The notes beneath the pieces are model-generated. The model did not search any database. It was not told where the DNA came from and was given only the letters and a program-made list of their open reading frames with translations. Shown one piece after another: positions 30,439 to 39,718 of a DNA stretch of 64,000 bases. The stretch spans positions 62,001-126,000 of the forward strand of contig NZ_HG964462.1 in assembly GCF_000612725.1 (NCBI RefSeq), in the 5' to 3' direction. Position 1 is the first letter of the stretch. Each line of letters begins with the position of its first letter. The position numbers and the translations under genes were made by a program. This stretch comes from Mycolicibacterium austroafricanum (GTDB lineage Bacteria; Actinomycetota; Actinomycetes; Mycobacteriales; Mycobacteriaceae).

Positions 30439-31572
30439 GTGAAGGCCAATCGAACTGGTGCCGCGCTGAGCCTGCTGGCCGCCGGCACGCTGCTGTTGTC
30501 GGCATGTGGCAGTGACAACAACACCGCCTCCTCGGGATCGGGCGAAGGCGGAACAGCGGCGCCCGCCGGTGACTGCGGCGGCAAGGAATCGCTCAAGGCC
30601 AGCGGTTCGTCCGCGCAGGCCAACGCGATGACCCGCTTCATCAACGCCTACGAGCAGGACTGCCCCGGCTACACGCTGAACTACACCTCCAGCGGGTCGG
30701 GCGCCGGCGTCTCGGAGTTCCTCGGTGGCCAGACCGACTTCGGCGGCTCGGATTCCCCGCTGAACGCGGAGAAGGGGGAGATCGAGAAGGCCAAGGAGCG
30801 TTGCGGCGGCAGCGAGGCATGGAATCTGCCCGCGGTGTTCGGGCCGATCGCGATCACCTACAACCTTGAGGGCGTGGACGGCCTGGTGCTCGACGGCCCG
30901 ACGCTCGGCAAGATCTTCAACGGCACCGTCAAGACCTGGGATGCACCCGAGATCGCAGCGCTCAACCAGGGCGCGACCCTGCCGGCCCAGCCGATCAACG
31001 TGATCTTCCGCAGCGACGAGTCGGGCACCACCGACAACTTCCAGAAGTACCTCGACGCGGCGTCGGACGGCGCCTGGGGCAAGGGTGCGGGCAAGTCGTT
31101 CGCCGGCGGTGTGGGCGAGGGCGCCAAGGGTAACGAGGGCACCTCCGCTGCGATCAAGAACACCCCCGGCTCGATCACCTACAACGAGTGGTCGTTCGCC
31201 AAGGCTCAGAACCTGTCGATCGCCAAGATCATCACCTCGGCCGGACCGGAGCCGGTCGAGCTGAGCACGGAGTCCGCCGGCAAGGCGATCGACGGTGTCA
31301 AGTTCAAGGGCGAGGGCAACGACCTCGTGCTGGACACGACGTCGTTCTACAAGCCGTCCGAGCCGGGTGCGTACCCGATCGTGCTCGCGGCCTACGAGAT
31401 CGTGTGCTCGCAGTACCCCGATGCCGAGGTGGCCACCGCGGTCAAGGCGTTCATGCACTCCGCGCTCGGTAACGGGCAGACCGGTCTCGAGGAGAACGGC
31501 TACATCCCGATTCCCGAGGCGTTCAAGACGCGGCTCACCGAAGCCGTGGACGCCATCAACGCGACGTCCTAG
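30439..31572 (+). CDS. pstS: Phosphate ABC transporter, phosphate-binding lipoprotein PstS
   Basis: A 377-residue phosphate-binding lipoprotein. The signal peptide ends in lipobox LLSAC (Cys about residue 22), followed by a low-complexity Ser/Gly/Thr linker. Phosphate-contact loops KASGSSAQANA, TSSGSGAGVSEF and FRSDESGTTDNF are visible. GTG at 30439 is chosen because AAGGAG (30429-30434) precedes it; the longer reading frame upstream covers the promoter region. First gene of pstSCAB under the PHO box. Confidence 0.96.
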   Translation: MKANRTGAALSLLAAGTLLLSACGSDNNTASSGSGEGGTAAPAGDCGGKESLKASGSSAQANAMTRFINAYEQDCPGYTLNYTSSGSGAGVSEFLGGQTDFGGSDSPLNAEKGEIEKAKERCGGSEAWNLPAVFGPIAITYNLEGVDGLVLDGPTLGKIFNGTVKTWDAPEIAALNQGATLPAQPINVIFRSDESGTTDNFQKYLDAASDGAWGKGAGKSFAGGVGEGAKGNEGTSAAIKNTPGSITYNEWSFAKAQNLSIAKIITSAGPEPVELSTESAGKAIDGVKFKGEGNDLVLDTTSFYKPSEPGAYPIVLAAYEIVCSQYPDAEVATAVKAFMHSALGNGQTGLEENGYIPIPEAFKTRLTEAVDAINATS

Positions 31573-31584
31573 TAGCACCGTCTG

Positions 31585-32634
31585 ATGGCTGTGACACCAG
31601 ATTCGACCGCTGTGGGCTCGTCGGTTAACCCGGCGAGCCCGCAGCGGGGCGGGGATACTCCCGACATGCCAACCACACCCGGGAAGGGATCAGCGTTGAG
31701 GCAGGGCGGCGGACGGTGGGGCGACACCGTCTTCAAGTCGATCGCGATCGCCGCCGGCGCCACGATCATCGGGGCGATTGCGTTGATGGCGCTTTTCCTG
31801 ATCATCAAGGCGCTACCGTCGATCCAGGCCAACCAGGCCAACTTCCTGTTCAGCACGGAGTTTCTCACCAGCGACCCCGATAACCTGCGGTTCGGTATCC
31901 GAGACCTGTTCATGGTCACGGTCCTCAGCTCGGTGTTCGCGCTTGTGATCGCGGTGCCGATCGCCATCGGCATAGCGGCCTTCCTGACGAACTACGCCCC
32001 CGCACGGTTGGCCAGGCCGTTCGCCATGCTGGTCGATCTGCTGGCGGCGGTGCCGTCGATCGTGTTCGGTCTGTGGGGCATCTTTGTGCTCGCTCCGTGG
32101 CTGACGCCGGTGGCGACTTTCCTCAACGACAACCTCGGCTGGTTCTTCCTGTTCTCCGAGGGCAACGTATCGCTGGCCGGCGGTGGCACGATCTTCACCG
32201 CGGGAATCGTCCTGGCGGTGATGATCCTGCCGATCATCACCTCGGTCACCCGCGAGGTGTTTGCGCTCACCCCGCGGGGCCATGTCGAGGCCGCGCAGGC
32301 GCTCGGCGCGACCAAATGGGAAGTCATCCGCATGACGGTGTTCCCCTACGGCCGCAGCGGGATGATCGCGGCATCGATGCTGGGCCTGGGTCGCGCGCTG
32401 GGTGAGACCATCGCGATCCTGATCATCCTGCGCACGGCCGCGCAGGCCGGACACTGGTCGCTGTTCGACGGCGGCTACACATTCGCGTCCAAGATCGCCT
32501 CGGCGGCAGCTGAATTCAGTGCCCCGCTGCCGACAGGTGCATACATCGCCGCCGGTTTCGTGCTCTTCGCGTTGACATTCATCGTCAACGCGCTGGCCCG
32601 GGCCGCGGCCGGCGGAAGGGTTAGTGGAGGATGA
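31585..32634 (+). CDS. pstC: Phosphate ABC transporter permease PstC
   Basis: A 349-residue permease with about six membrane helices after a 45-residue polar N-terminus. The cytoplasmic EAA loop that contacts PstB is visible near GHVEAAQALGATKWEVIRM. It forms the translocation pore with PstA. It begins 12 nt after pstS and overlaps pstA by 4 nt (ATGA). Confidence 0.95.
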   Translation: MAVTPDSTAVGSSVNPASPQRGGDTPDMPTTPGKGSALRQGGGRWGDTVFKSIAIAAGATIIGAIALMALFLIIKALPSIQANQANFLFSTEFLTSDPDNLRFGIRDLFMVTVLSSVFALVIAVPIAIGIAAFLTNYAPARLARPFAMLVDLLAAVPSIVFGLWGIFVLAPWLTPVATFLNDNLGWFFLFSEGNVSLAGGGTIFTAGIVLAVMILPIITSVTREVFALTPRGHVEAAQALGATKWEVIRMTVFPYGRSGMIAASMLGLGRALGETIAILIILRTAAQAGHWSLFDGGYTFASKIASAAAEFSAPLPTGAYIAAGFVLFALTFIVNALARAAAGGRVSGG

Positions 32635-33533
32635 CCGCGACGCTTGACGAGGCGGTGAAGGGCCCGACCTTCCATCCGCTCAGTACCGCACGGAAGTTCA
32701 AGAACGGCTTGGCCACAACGCTGTTCACCGCGTCGTTCGTTCTCGCGATGATCCCGTTGGTGTGGTTGATCTACACAGTGCTGGCCAAGGGTGTCACCGC
32801 GATCGTCTCATCGACATGGTGGACCAACTCGCTGGCCGGCGTGCTGCCCGAGGAGTTCGCCGGTGGCGTGTACCACGCGATCTACGGCACCCTGATCCAG
32901 GCCGCCATCGCGGCACTGCTGTCAGTGCCCCTGGGTGTCATGGCCGCGGTGTATCTGGTCGAGTACGGCCAGGGCCGGTTCGCCAAGGTCACCACCTTCA
33001 TGGTCGACATCCTCGCCGGTGTGCCGTCGATCGTGGCGGCACTGTTCATCTTCGCGCTGTGGATCGCGACCCTGGGATTCGAGCAGAGCGCATTTGCCGT
33101 ATCGCTGGCACTGGTGTTGCTGATGCTTCCCGTGGTTGTCCGCAACACCGAGGAAATGCTCAAACTGGTGCCCGATGAGCTGCGAGAAGCGTCCTACGCC
33201 TTAGGTGTTCCGAAGTGGAAGACCATCGCGCGCATCGTCGTGCCCACGGCGCTGCCCGGGATGATCAGCGGCATCCTGTTGGCGCTGGCCAGGGTCATGG
33301 GCGAGACGGCCCCGGTGCTGGTGCTGGTGGGCTACAGCCGTTCCATCAACATGGACGCGTTCGAAGGCAACATGGCATCGCTGCCCCTGTTGATCTACAC
33401 GGAACTGGTCAACCCGGAGGCGGCAGGCGTTCTGCGTGTCTGGGGTGCCGCCCTGACGCTGATCCTGATCATCGCCGCGCTGTACATCGGCGCTGCATTC
33501 ATCAACCGATACCTGATGCGGAACAGAGTTTAG
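32631..33533 (+). CDS. pstA: Phosphate ABC transporter permease PstA
   Basis: A 300-residue permease with six membrane helices; the EAA-type loop is DELREASYALGVPKWKTIAR. It pairs with PstC and is powered by PstB. ATG at 32631 overlaps the pstC stop. pstB starts 7 nt after its stop. Confidence 0.95.
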   Translation: MTATLDEAVKGPTFHPLSTARKFKNGLATTLFTASFVLAMIPLVWLIYTVLAKGVTAIVSSTWWTNSLAGVLPEEFAGGVYHAIYGTLIQAAIAALLSVPLGVMAAVYLVEYGQGRFAKVTTFMVDILAGVPSIVAALFIFALWIATLGFEQSAFAVSLALVLLMLPVVVRNTEEMLKLVPDELREASYALGVPKWKTIARIVVPTALPGMISGILLALARVMGETAPVLVLVGYSRSINMDAFEGNMASLPLLIYTELVNPEAAGVLRVWGAALTLILIIAALYIGAAFINRYLMRNRV

Positions 33534-33540
33534 GAGCCTC

Positions 33541-34311
33541 ATGGCCAAGCGGCTGGATCTCAAAGATCTCAACATCTACTACGGTTCGTTCCACGCGGTC
33601 GCAGACGTGGGTCTGTCTGTCATGCCCCGCAGCGTCACGGCGTTCATCGGCCCCTCGGGCTGCGGTAAGTCCACCGTGCTGCGCACGCTGAACCGGATGC
33701 ACGAGGTGCTGCCCGGCGCCCGCGTGGAAGGTTCGGTGCTGCTCGATGGTGAGGACATCTACGCTTCGGGTGTCGACCCGGTGAGCGTTCGCAAAACCAT
33801 CGGCATGGTGTTCCAGCGGCCGAATCCGTTCCCCACCATGTCGATTCGCGACAACGTGGTGGCCGGGCTGAAGCTGCAGGGGGTTCGTAGGAACCTCGAT
33901 GACATCGCCGAGAAGTCCCTCAAGGGTGCAAACCTGTGGAATGAGGTCAAGGATCGTCTCGACAAGCCGGGCGGCGGCCTGTCCGGCGGTCAGCAGCAAC
34001 GTCTCTGCATCGCCCGTGCCATCGCGGTGCAGCCGGACGTGTTGCTGATGGACGAGCCGTGCTCGGCGCTCGATCCGATCTCGACACTGGCGATCGAGGA
34101 CCTGATCTCGGAGCTGAAGCAGGACTACACGATCGTGATCGTCACGCACAACATGCAGCAGGCTGCGCGTGTGAGTGATCAGACGGCGTTCTTCAACCTC
34201 GAGGCGACCGGTAAGCCGGGCAAACTCATCGAGGTGGACGACACCGAGAAGATCTTCTCGAACCCGAGCCAGAAGGCCACCGAGGACTACATTTCCGGCC
34301 GCTTCGGCTGA
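33541..34311 (+). CDS. pstB: Phosphate ABC transporter ATPase PstB
   Basis: A 256-residue ABC ATPase. Walker A GPSGCGKST (about residues 38-46), signature LSGGQQQRLCIARAI, Walker B VLLMDEPCSALDP and the switch His in VTHNMQQAARVSD are all intact. It couples ATP hydrolysis to phosphate uptake through PstCA. The operon ends at the 12-bp hairpin at 34341. Confidence 0.97.
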   Translation: MAKRLDLKDLNIYYGSFHAVADVGLSVMPRSVTAFIGPSGCGKSTVLRTLNRMHEVLPGARVEGSVLLDGEDIYASGVDPVSVRKTIGMVFQRPNPFPTMSIRDNVVAGLKLQGVRRNLDDIAEKSLKGANLWNEVKDRLDKPGGGLSGGQQQRLCIARAIAVQPDVLLMDEPCSALDPISTLAIEDLISELKQDYTIVIVTHNMQQAARVSDQTAFFNLEATGKPGKLIEVDDTEKIFSNPSQKATEDYISGRFG

Positions 34312-34340
34312 ATCTGGTTCGGCACTAACGGCATAACGAA

Positions 34341-34369
34341 GAACCCCCCGGGATCCACCCGGGGGGTTC
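34341..34369. terminator. Bidirectional terminator between pstB and phoU
   Basis: GAACCCCCCGGG (34341-34352) pairs perfectly with CCCGGGGGGTTC (34358-34369) around a 5-nt loop. It separates the convergent pstB and phoU genes and can act in both directions. Confidence 0.85.
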
Positions 34370-34387
34370 TCTGGCATGTCGACATGG

Positions 34388-35056
34388 TCAGTAGTGTTCG
34401 GAGACCTCTTGTTCCGTGGGGGTGTTCCCGGTGACCTGGAAGATGACCCGACGGGCCACCTCGACCGCGTGGTCGGCGAAGCGCTCGTAGTACCGTCCGA
34501 GCAGCGTCACGTCGACGGCGGCGGCCACTCCGTGCTTCCATTCGCGGTCCATCAGCACGGTGAACAGGTGCCGGTGCAGGTCGTCCATCGCGTCGTCCTC
34601 TTCGCGGATCCGGGCGGCCTTCTCCGGATCCTGCGTGATCAGCACCTCCTGGGCGCTGTGGCCGAGTTCGACAGCCACCCGGCCCATCTCGGCGAAGTAG
34701 CCGTTGACTTCCTCGGGCAGTGCGTGCTGGGGGTGCCTGCGCCGGGCGATCTTGGCGACATGCAGCGCCAGCGCGCCCATCCGGTCGACGTCGGCCACGA
34801 TCTGGATCGAGCTCACGATGGCCCGTAGATCACCCGCGACGGGCGCCTGCAGGGCGAGGAGGACGAAGGCCTCCTCCTCGGCGCGGGCGCTGAGCGCCGC
34901 GATCTGCTCATGGTCGGTGATCACCTGCTCGGCCAGCGCCAGGTCGGCCTGCAGTAGGGCTTGCGTGGCTCGCTCCATGGCGACCCCGGCAAGTCCGCAC
35001 ATGTCGCCAAGCCTGTTGGACAGGGCCTCCAGCTGCTCGTGGTACGCGGTACGCAT
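34388..35056 (-). CDS. phoU: Phosphate uptake regulator PhoU (PhoY-like)
   Basis: A 222-residue all-helical protein with two PhoU repeats: acidic metal-binding clusters ITDHEQIAALSARAEEEAF near the first and EDDAMDDLHRHLFTVL near the second. It represses phosphate-starvation signalling by linking PstB to the sensor kinase; mycobacterial homologues (PhoY1/PhoY2) also affect persistence. ATG at 35056. It is convergent with pstB, with PHO-box-like repeats about 45 nt upstream. Confidence 0.94.
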   Translation of the reverse strand: MRTAYHEQLEALSNRLGDMCGLAGVAMERATQALLQADLALAEQVITDHEQIAALSARAEEEAFVLLALQAPVAGDLRAIVSSIQIVADVDRMGALALHVAKIARRRHPQHALPEEVNGYFAEMGRVAVELGHSAQEVLITQDPEKAARIREEDDAMDDLHRHLFTVLMDREWKHGVAAAVDVTLLGRYYERFADHAVEVARRVIFQVTGNTPTEQEVSEHY

Positions 35057-35101
35057 GCGACAACCCTACCGGGGCGGCAACCGTACCGTCACGAGTCGGC
35101 C

Positions 35102-35119
35102 GGTGAACGAAAGGTGAAT
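35102..35119 (-). promoter_or_regulatory. PHO-box-like direct repeats upstream of phoU
   Basis: On the plus strand GGTGAAC (35102-35108) and GGTGAAT (35113-35119) are spaced 11 bp; read on the minus strand they are ATTCACC and GTTCACC, the same unit and spacing as the pstS PHO box. This suggests phoU is regulated together with pstS. Confidence 0.6.
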
Positions 35120-35143
35120 GCCACCTGCCCAAACGTCGGTCGG

Positions 35144-37222
35144 CTAGTCGCAGCTGGTGTCCGCGGCGTTGGTCACGGTGAGGTCTTCGGGCAGCGTGGT
35201 GGCCGGAGTCTTGGTGCCGCGGATGACGTGCACCTGGACCGGGGATCCGCTGGGGGAGGGGGCGGTGACCGCGTTGAAGTCGCTGCCGAGCACCACCTGC
35301 ACCACATCGTCCATCCCGGCGACGCGTTCGATGGCCGCGTCGGCGAATGACGACGCGACGGTGGCGGCCGCCTCTTCGTTGCCGGGCGAGAAGAACACCG
35401 TGGTGCGGGGCAGTGGGCCCGGGTAGTCGTCCGGCGTGGTGACATTGAAGCCGTACGCCTGCAACGCGTCGGCCGTGGTCGACCCCAACCCGGTCGAGCC
35501 GGTGGAGTTCGACACCTGGACGGTCACACTCTGCGGATCGGTGGTGATGGCGTCGACGATCTCGCCTCCGGACTGGCCCTGATCCGGCTGTGCCGGGGCG
35601 GGATTCGTCAGCGATTCGGGGGTGCCCGGTACCGGGGTGTTGTCGGCGTTGCGCTCCTCGGGCAGCGGGTCGTCGTTGATGATCGCGTCGAACAGGGCCT
35701 GCATGTCTTCGGTGCGGGGGATCTCGTTGCCCCACTCGTCGGCGTATCCGACCGTGGGCACCGTGACGAAGGTGATGCGGCCCGCGTTGACGCCCTGCAC
35801 GGACTGGCCGAGGTCGACGAGGTCCTTGGTGTCGACGTTGTCGACGTAGCTGTCACCGATGAACATGTTCACCACGTTGTTGAGCTTCGACAGCGAGAAG
35901 AACGTCTCTTTCGAGATCAGCGACCGCAGCAGCGACGACAGGAACAGCTGCTGGCGCTTGATGCGGCCGTAATCGCCGTTGGTCTCGGTGGTCACCTGCC
36001 GTGCCCGCACGTAGTTCAGCGCGGTATGCCCGTCGACGATCTGGCGTCCCGCGGTGGCCAGCACGGTGCCGAGTTCGTAGTCCTCGATCGGGGTGGTGCT
36101 GCACACCTCGACGCCGCCGAGCGCATCGACCATCTTCGAGAAGCCGACGAAATCGACTGCCATGAAACGGTTCACGTGCAGCCCCGACAGCTTCTGGATG
36201 ACTTTCACCAGACACTTGGGCCCGCCGACGGCGAAGGCCGAGTTCAGCTTGTACTCGGTGTAGGCCTCGTCCATGCCGTACATCGGCGATTCAGGGTCGG
36301 AGATCGGCCCGTACTCCCGGGTCTCGGGATTCCACGGCTCGCACTTCATCGGCTCGATCTCGAGATCACGGGGAAACGACACGGCCACAACGCGTTTGCG
36401 ATTCGCCGGGATGTTCACCAACATCACGGTGTCCGACCGGGCGCCGGCGGCATCCTCGGTGGTCCCCGCCCCGATCCCGGCGTTCTCGCCGAGTCGGCTG
36501 TCGGTGCCGACGATGAGGAAGTTCTCGTCACCGAACTGCGCGTTCGGGTCGACGATGTCGCGGGAATCGGGATCCAGCGCCGAGACCCGGTTGAGCAGGT
36601 TGTTCTTGGCGGACTGCCATTGCCAGGCGCCGCCGGTGAGCACCAGGGCGAGCACGGCGACCAGCGCCGCCGCCACGCGCCCCACCACGGCAATTCGGCC
36701 GGACGGACGCAGGCGGGGCTTCGGCAGCGTGTGCGCAGGCGGGCGCGTCGCGGTCAGGTCCGGCAGGTCGGCGCGGGACGGGTCGAGGGCGGGCAGGACC
36801 ATGGTGTCCAGATCGTCGCCGTCGGGGTACGGCTCAGGTTCCTCGCCGAGCCCCAGCTCGGGTTGGCCGTAGCGCCCCAGCTCGGGTTGGCCGTGGCGCT
36901 CCGGCTCGGGTTGGCCGTAGGGCGCCGGCTCGGGTTGGCCGTGGCGCTCCGGCTCGGGTTCGTAGTCGAGCTCCGGCTCGGCGCGGTGCCGCGTCGGTTC
37001 CGACGGAGGTGCCTCGCCGTGGATCTTCGCAATCAGGTCCGCGACGGTGATGGGCGCCGACTCGTCCCCGGACTCGGGCTCCTGCGCCGAAGGTGGGGTA
37101 TCGGTTGTGCGCTCCCACGGCGCGGCGCCTCGCTTCGGCCGCGCGGATCGGGTAAGCCATTCATCGCCGGGGTGCGGACGGCGATGAGTAGCAGCGGCAT
37201 CCTCCATGTCGCCGTCACTCAT
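35144..37222 (-). CDS. LytR-CpsA-Psr (LCP) family protein with LytR_C domain
   Basis: A 692-residue protein: residues 1-175 are a low-complexity cytoplasmic region with an octapeptide repeat, ~177-203 a membrane helix (VAAALVAVLALVLTGGAW), ~235-395 the LCP catalytic domain (GTDSRLGENAG, RSDTVMLVNIPANRK, VAVSFPRDLEI), and ~560-655 the LytR_C domain (VTVQVSNSTGSTGLG). In mycobacteria LCP enzymes ligate arabinogalactan to peptidoglycan; this one matches the Rv0822c position. ATG 37222; a second in-frame ATG lies 5 codons later. Confidence 0.92.
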   Translation of the reverse strand: MSDGDMEDAAATHRRPHPGDEWLTRSARPKRGAAPWERTTDTPPSAQEPESGDESAPITVADLIAKIHGEAPPSEPTRHRAEPELDYEPEPERHGQPEPAPYGQPEPERHGQPELGRYGQPELGLGEEPEPYPDGDDLDTMVLPALDPSRADLPDLTATRPPAHTLPKPRLRPSGRIAVVGRVAAALVAVLALVLTGGAWQWQSAKNNLLNRVSALDPDSRDIVDPNAQFGDENFLIVGTDSRLGENAGIGAGTTEDAAGARSDTVMLVNIPANRKRVVAVSFPRDLEIEPMKCEPWNPETREYGPISDPESPMYGMDEAYTEYKLNSAFAVGGPKCLVKVIQKLSGLHVNRFMAVDFVGFSKMVDALGGVEVCSTTPIEDYELGTVLATAGRQIVDGHTALNYVRARQVTTETNGDYGRIKRQQLFLSSLLRSLISKETFFSLSKLNNVVNMFIGDSYVDNVDTKDLVDLGQSVQGVNAGRITFVTVPTVGYADEWGNEIPRTEDMQALFDAIINDDPLPEERNADNTPVPGTPESLTNPAPAQPDQGQSGGEIVDAITTDPQSVTVQVSNSTGSTGLGSTTADALQAYGFNVTTPDDYPGPLPRTTVFFSPGNEEAAATVASSFADAAIERVAGMDDVVQVVLGSDFNAVTAPSPSGSPVQVHVIRGTKTPATTLPEDLTVTNAADTSCD
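36857..36976. repeat. 24-bp tandem repeats encoding octapeptides in the LCP protein
   Basis: Units beginning CTCGGGTTGGCCGT start at 36857, 36881, 36905, 36929 and 36953, exactly 24 bp apart; the fifth unit diverges after its first 8 bases. On the minus strand they encode RHGQPEPx/YGQPELGx octapeptides. The region is intrinsically disordered and lies on the cytoplasmic side of the membrane helix. Confidence 0.9.
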
Positions 37223-37442
37223 GATCTACCGGCCTTCCAGCGTCCACGGCATCTTCGGGTGCGTGCGCGTCGTTGCGCACTGGCACGCAGATTGCCAGGT
37301 GCCTGCTCACTGTCATAAAGCACTGGCCCCGACTCCGCCACCGGAGACGAGCTGTTTGATCCCACTATCGTACTGAGACGTACCGAGAGACATCCACCCG
37401 AACCTTGGTGTCAGAACCATCTCGGAACAGTCTCGGATCTCC

Positions 37443-38576
37443 TCAGCCTCCCGAATGCATCACGTCGGCCCCGGCGGGCACCGTGCAGTCGTCCGGATCG
37501 TCGAGCCACCCTTCGGGCAGCGTCACCGACGCGGCAGAGCCCTGCCTGCCCCGCGGACCGTTGGCCGCGGCGGGGAACGGCACGTCCGGGTCGAGCTGAT
37601 CGAGCAGGTCGTCGAGCTCGGAAATCGTCTTGACCAGTGCCAGCGACCTACGGAGGTCTGCCCCGGCGGGGAATCCGTGCATGTACCACGCCACGTGCTT
37701 GCGGATGTCCCGCATGCCCTTGTCCTCTCCAAAGTGCGCAGCGAGAAGCTCGCCGTGCCTGCGGATGATCTGCGCGACCTCGCCGAGGGTCGGCGGGGTC
37801 GCCGGTGCTGTGCCGTTGAACGCGGCGGACAGCTCGGCGAACAGCCACGGCCGTCCCAGGCAGCCCCGGCCGATCACGACACCGTCGCAGCCTGTCGCGG
37901 CCATCATGGCCAGCGCGTCACGAGCGTCGAAGATATCACCGTTCCCGAGCACCGGAATATTCGTGACGTGGGCTTTCAGCGCGGCGATCTGCTCCCAGTC
38001 CGCGCTGCCCGAGTAGCGCTGGGCCGCGGTGCGGGCATGCAGCGCGACCGCTGCGGCCCCCTCGTCGGCCGCGATGCGCCCGGCGTCGAGGTGGGTGTGA
38101 TGGGCGTCGTCGATCCCGATCCGGAACTTCACGGTGACGGGAATATCGGTGCCCTCGGTCGCCGCCACTGCGGCCCTGATGATCTGGCCGAAAAGCCGGC
38201 GCTTGTAGGGCAGTGCCGCGCCGCCACCGCGCCGGGTGACCTTGGGCACGGGGCAGCCGAAATTCATGTCGATGTGGTCGGCCAGGTTCTCGTCGACGAT
38301 CATCTTGGCCGCGGCGTAGGTGTTGGCCGGGTCGACGGTGTAGAGCTGCAGCGAGCGCGGCGATTCCTCCGGCGCGAACGTCGTCATGTGCATGGTGACC
38401 GGGTGGCGCTCGACGAGGGCACGGGCGGTCACCATCTCGCACACGTACAGCCCGCTGACGGTGCCTGCGCGGCTGAGTTCCAGTTCACGGCACAACGTGC
38501 GGAATGCGACGTTCGTCACACCTGCCATGGGCGCGAGCACGACTGGACTGTGCAACGCGATCGGCCCGATCCGCAA
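37443..38576 (-). CDS. dus: tRNA-dihydrouridine synthase (DusB-like)
   Basis: A 377-residue FMN enzyme that reduces uridines to dihydrouridine in tRNA D-loops. The TIM barrel shows VVLAPMAGVTNVAFR, the catalytic Cys108 in DMNFGCPVPKV, GGGAALPYKR, then KFRIGIDDAHH, and DGVVIGRGCLGRPWLF for phosphate binding. ATG at 38576. It follows desA1 by about 30 nt on the same strand. Confidence 0.95.
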   Translation of the reverse strand: MRIGPIALHSPVVLAPMAGVTNVAFRTLCRELELSRAGTVSGLYVCEMVTARALVERHPVTMHMTTFAPEESPRSLQLYTVDPANTYAAAKMIVDENLADHIDMNFGCPVPKVTRRGGGAALPYKRRLFGQIIRAAVAATEGTDIPVTVKFRIGIDDAHHTHLDAGRIAADEGAAAVALHARTAAQRYSGSADWEQIAALKAHVTNIPVLGNGDIFDARDALAMMAATGCDGVVIGRGCLGRPWLFAELSAAFNGTAPATPPTLGEVAQIIRRHGELLAAHFGEDKGMRDIRKHVAWYMHGFPAGADLRRSLALVKTISELDDLLDQLDPDVPFPAAANGPRGRQGSAASVTLPEGWLDDPDDCTVPAGADVMHSGG

Positions 38577-38605
38577 TGCAGATCGGGCCGGTCCTGGGGT
38601 GTCTG

Positions 38606-39613
38606 TTACGAGGCTGATGATCCCACCAGCAGATTTTTGGCGGCCTTCTTCTCGGCCATCTGCCGCAGACGCTCCTCGCGACGCTGCTTGGCGACCTCGA
38701 ACTTGTCGACGGCCTCCTGCAGCTCCTCGACGAGCAGGCCGAGGTCGTCGCGCAGGCGCGCGCTCTCGCCGTTGAAATCCTCACGCTCGAAGATGCGCCA
38801 CTTCTTGAGCACGGGCATCACGATGTCCTCGAGGTGAATTCGCGGGTCGTACACGCCGCCGGAGGCGATGGTGACGGCGCGGCGCCGGAAGTCCGGGATG
38901 GTGTAGCCGGGCATCTTGAAGTTGCGCAGCACCTTGTGCAGCGACTTCATCGCCTGGTCGGGGGCGATCTCGAAGCCGGCTTCGGACACGTCGCGGTAGA
39001 AGATCATGTGTAGGTTCTCGTCGGCCGAGACGCGCTGCAGCAGCTGATCGGCGACGGGCTCCTCGCAGGCCTTGCCGGTATTGCGGTGCGACACCCGGGT
39101 GGCGAGCTCCTGGAACGTCACGTAGATCACCGAATCGAACAGGCTGTCGGCGAACAGGTCGGCCTCGATCTGCTCGTTCTGGCCCGGGCTGAACCCGCGT
39201 GTCATCTGCTCGAGGCGAAGCATCTCCAGCTCGACGGGGTCGACGTTGCGGGTGACGACGAGGTAGTCGCGCAGCGCGATGCCGTGCCGGTTCTCCTCGG
39301 CGGTCCACCGGTTGACCCAGAAGCCCCACGGCCCGTCCATGGTGAAGTTCATCGCGATCTCGCGGTGGTAGGACGGCAGGTTGTCCTCGGTGAGCAGGTT
39401 CACCATCATCGCGACCCGGGCGACCTCGGACAGCTTCGCCTGCTCGGGGTCCCAGTCCTGGCCGCCGAGTGCGTAGTAGTTCTTGCCGTCCGACCACGGG
39501 ATGTAGTCGTGCGGGTTCCAGTCCTTGGTCATCCGCATATGGCGGTTGATCAGGGGCTCCACGACGGGCTCGAGTTCGGTCAGCAGTTGCAGGTCGGTCA
39601 GGTCTTTCGACAC
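38606..39613 (-). CDS. desA1: Acyl-ACP desaturase DesA1
   Basis: A 335-residue soluble diiron desaturase acting on acyl-ACP; in mycobacteria DesA1 acts in mycolic acid synthesis and is essential in M. smegmatis. The diiron motifs are EENRH (residues 106-110) and DENLH (198-202). GTG at 39613 follows GGGAGG within 5 nt. The 25-residue C-terminus (RREERLRQMAEKKAAKNL) is charged and helical. Confidence 0.95.
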   Translation of the reverse strand: MSKDLTDLQLLTELEPVVEPLINRHMRMTKDWNPHDYIPWSDGKNYYALGGQDWDPEQAKLSEVARVAMMVNLLTEDNLPSYHREIAMNFTMDGPWGFWVNRWTAEENRHGIALRDYLVVTRNVDPVELEMLRLEQMTRGFSPGQNEQIEADLFADSLFDSVIYVTFQELATRVSHRNTGKACEEPVADQLLQRVSADENLHMIFYRDVSEAGFEIAPDQAMKSLHKVLRNFKMPGYTIPDFRRRAVTIASGGVYDPRIHLEDIVMPVLKKWRIFEREDFNGESARLRDDLGLLVEELQEAVDKFEVAKQRREERLRQMAEKKAAKNLLVGSSAS

Positions 39614-39623
39614 GACACCTCCC

Positions 39624-39660
39624 AGTTATCTGTACCTGATGGTTGCAGTCAATATATCTG
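39624..39660 (-). promoter_or_regulatory. desA1 promoter region with ATCTGT direct repeats
   Basis: Minus-strand -35 TTGACT (39652-39647) and a -10-like ATAACT (39629-39624) are 17 bp apart. Plus-strand ATCTGT occurs twice, at 39628-39633 and 39655-39660, flanking the promoter, and could be the operator of the mycobacterial desaturase regulator MadR. The regulator assignment is inference. With this -10 the start site would be nearly at the GTG, which conflicts with the visible RBS, so the exact -10 is uncertain. Confidence 0.45.
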
Positions 39661-39718
39661 TGTAACTCGGTGACATTCAAGTCGCCGCGCCGCCACTCCG
39701 CCGAGGTGAAGGGCTCTT

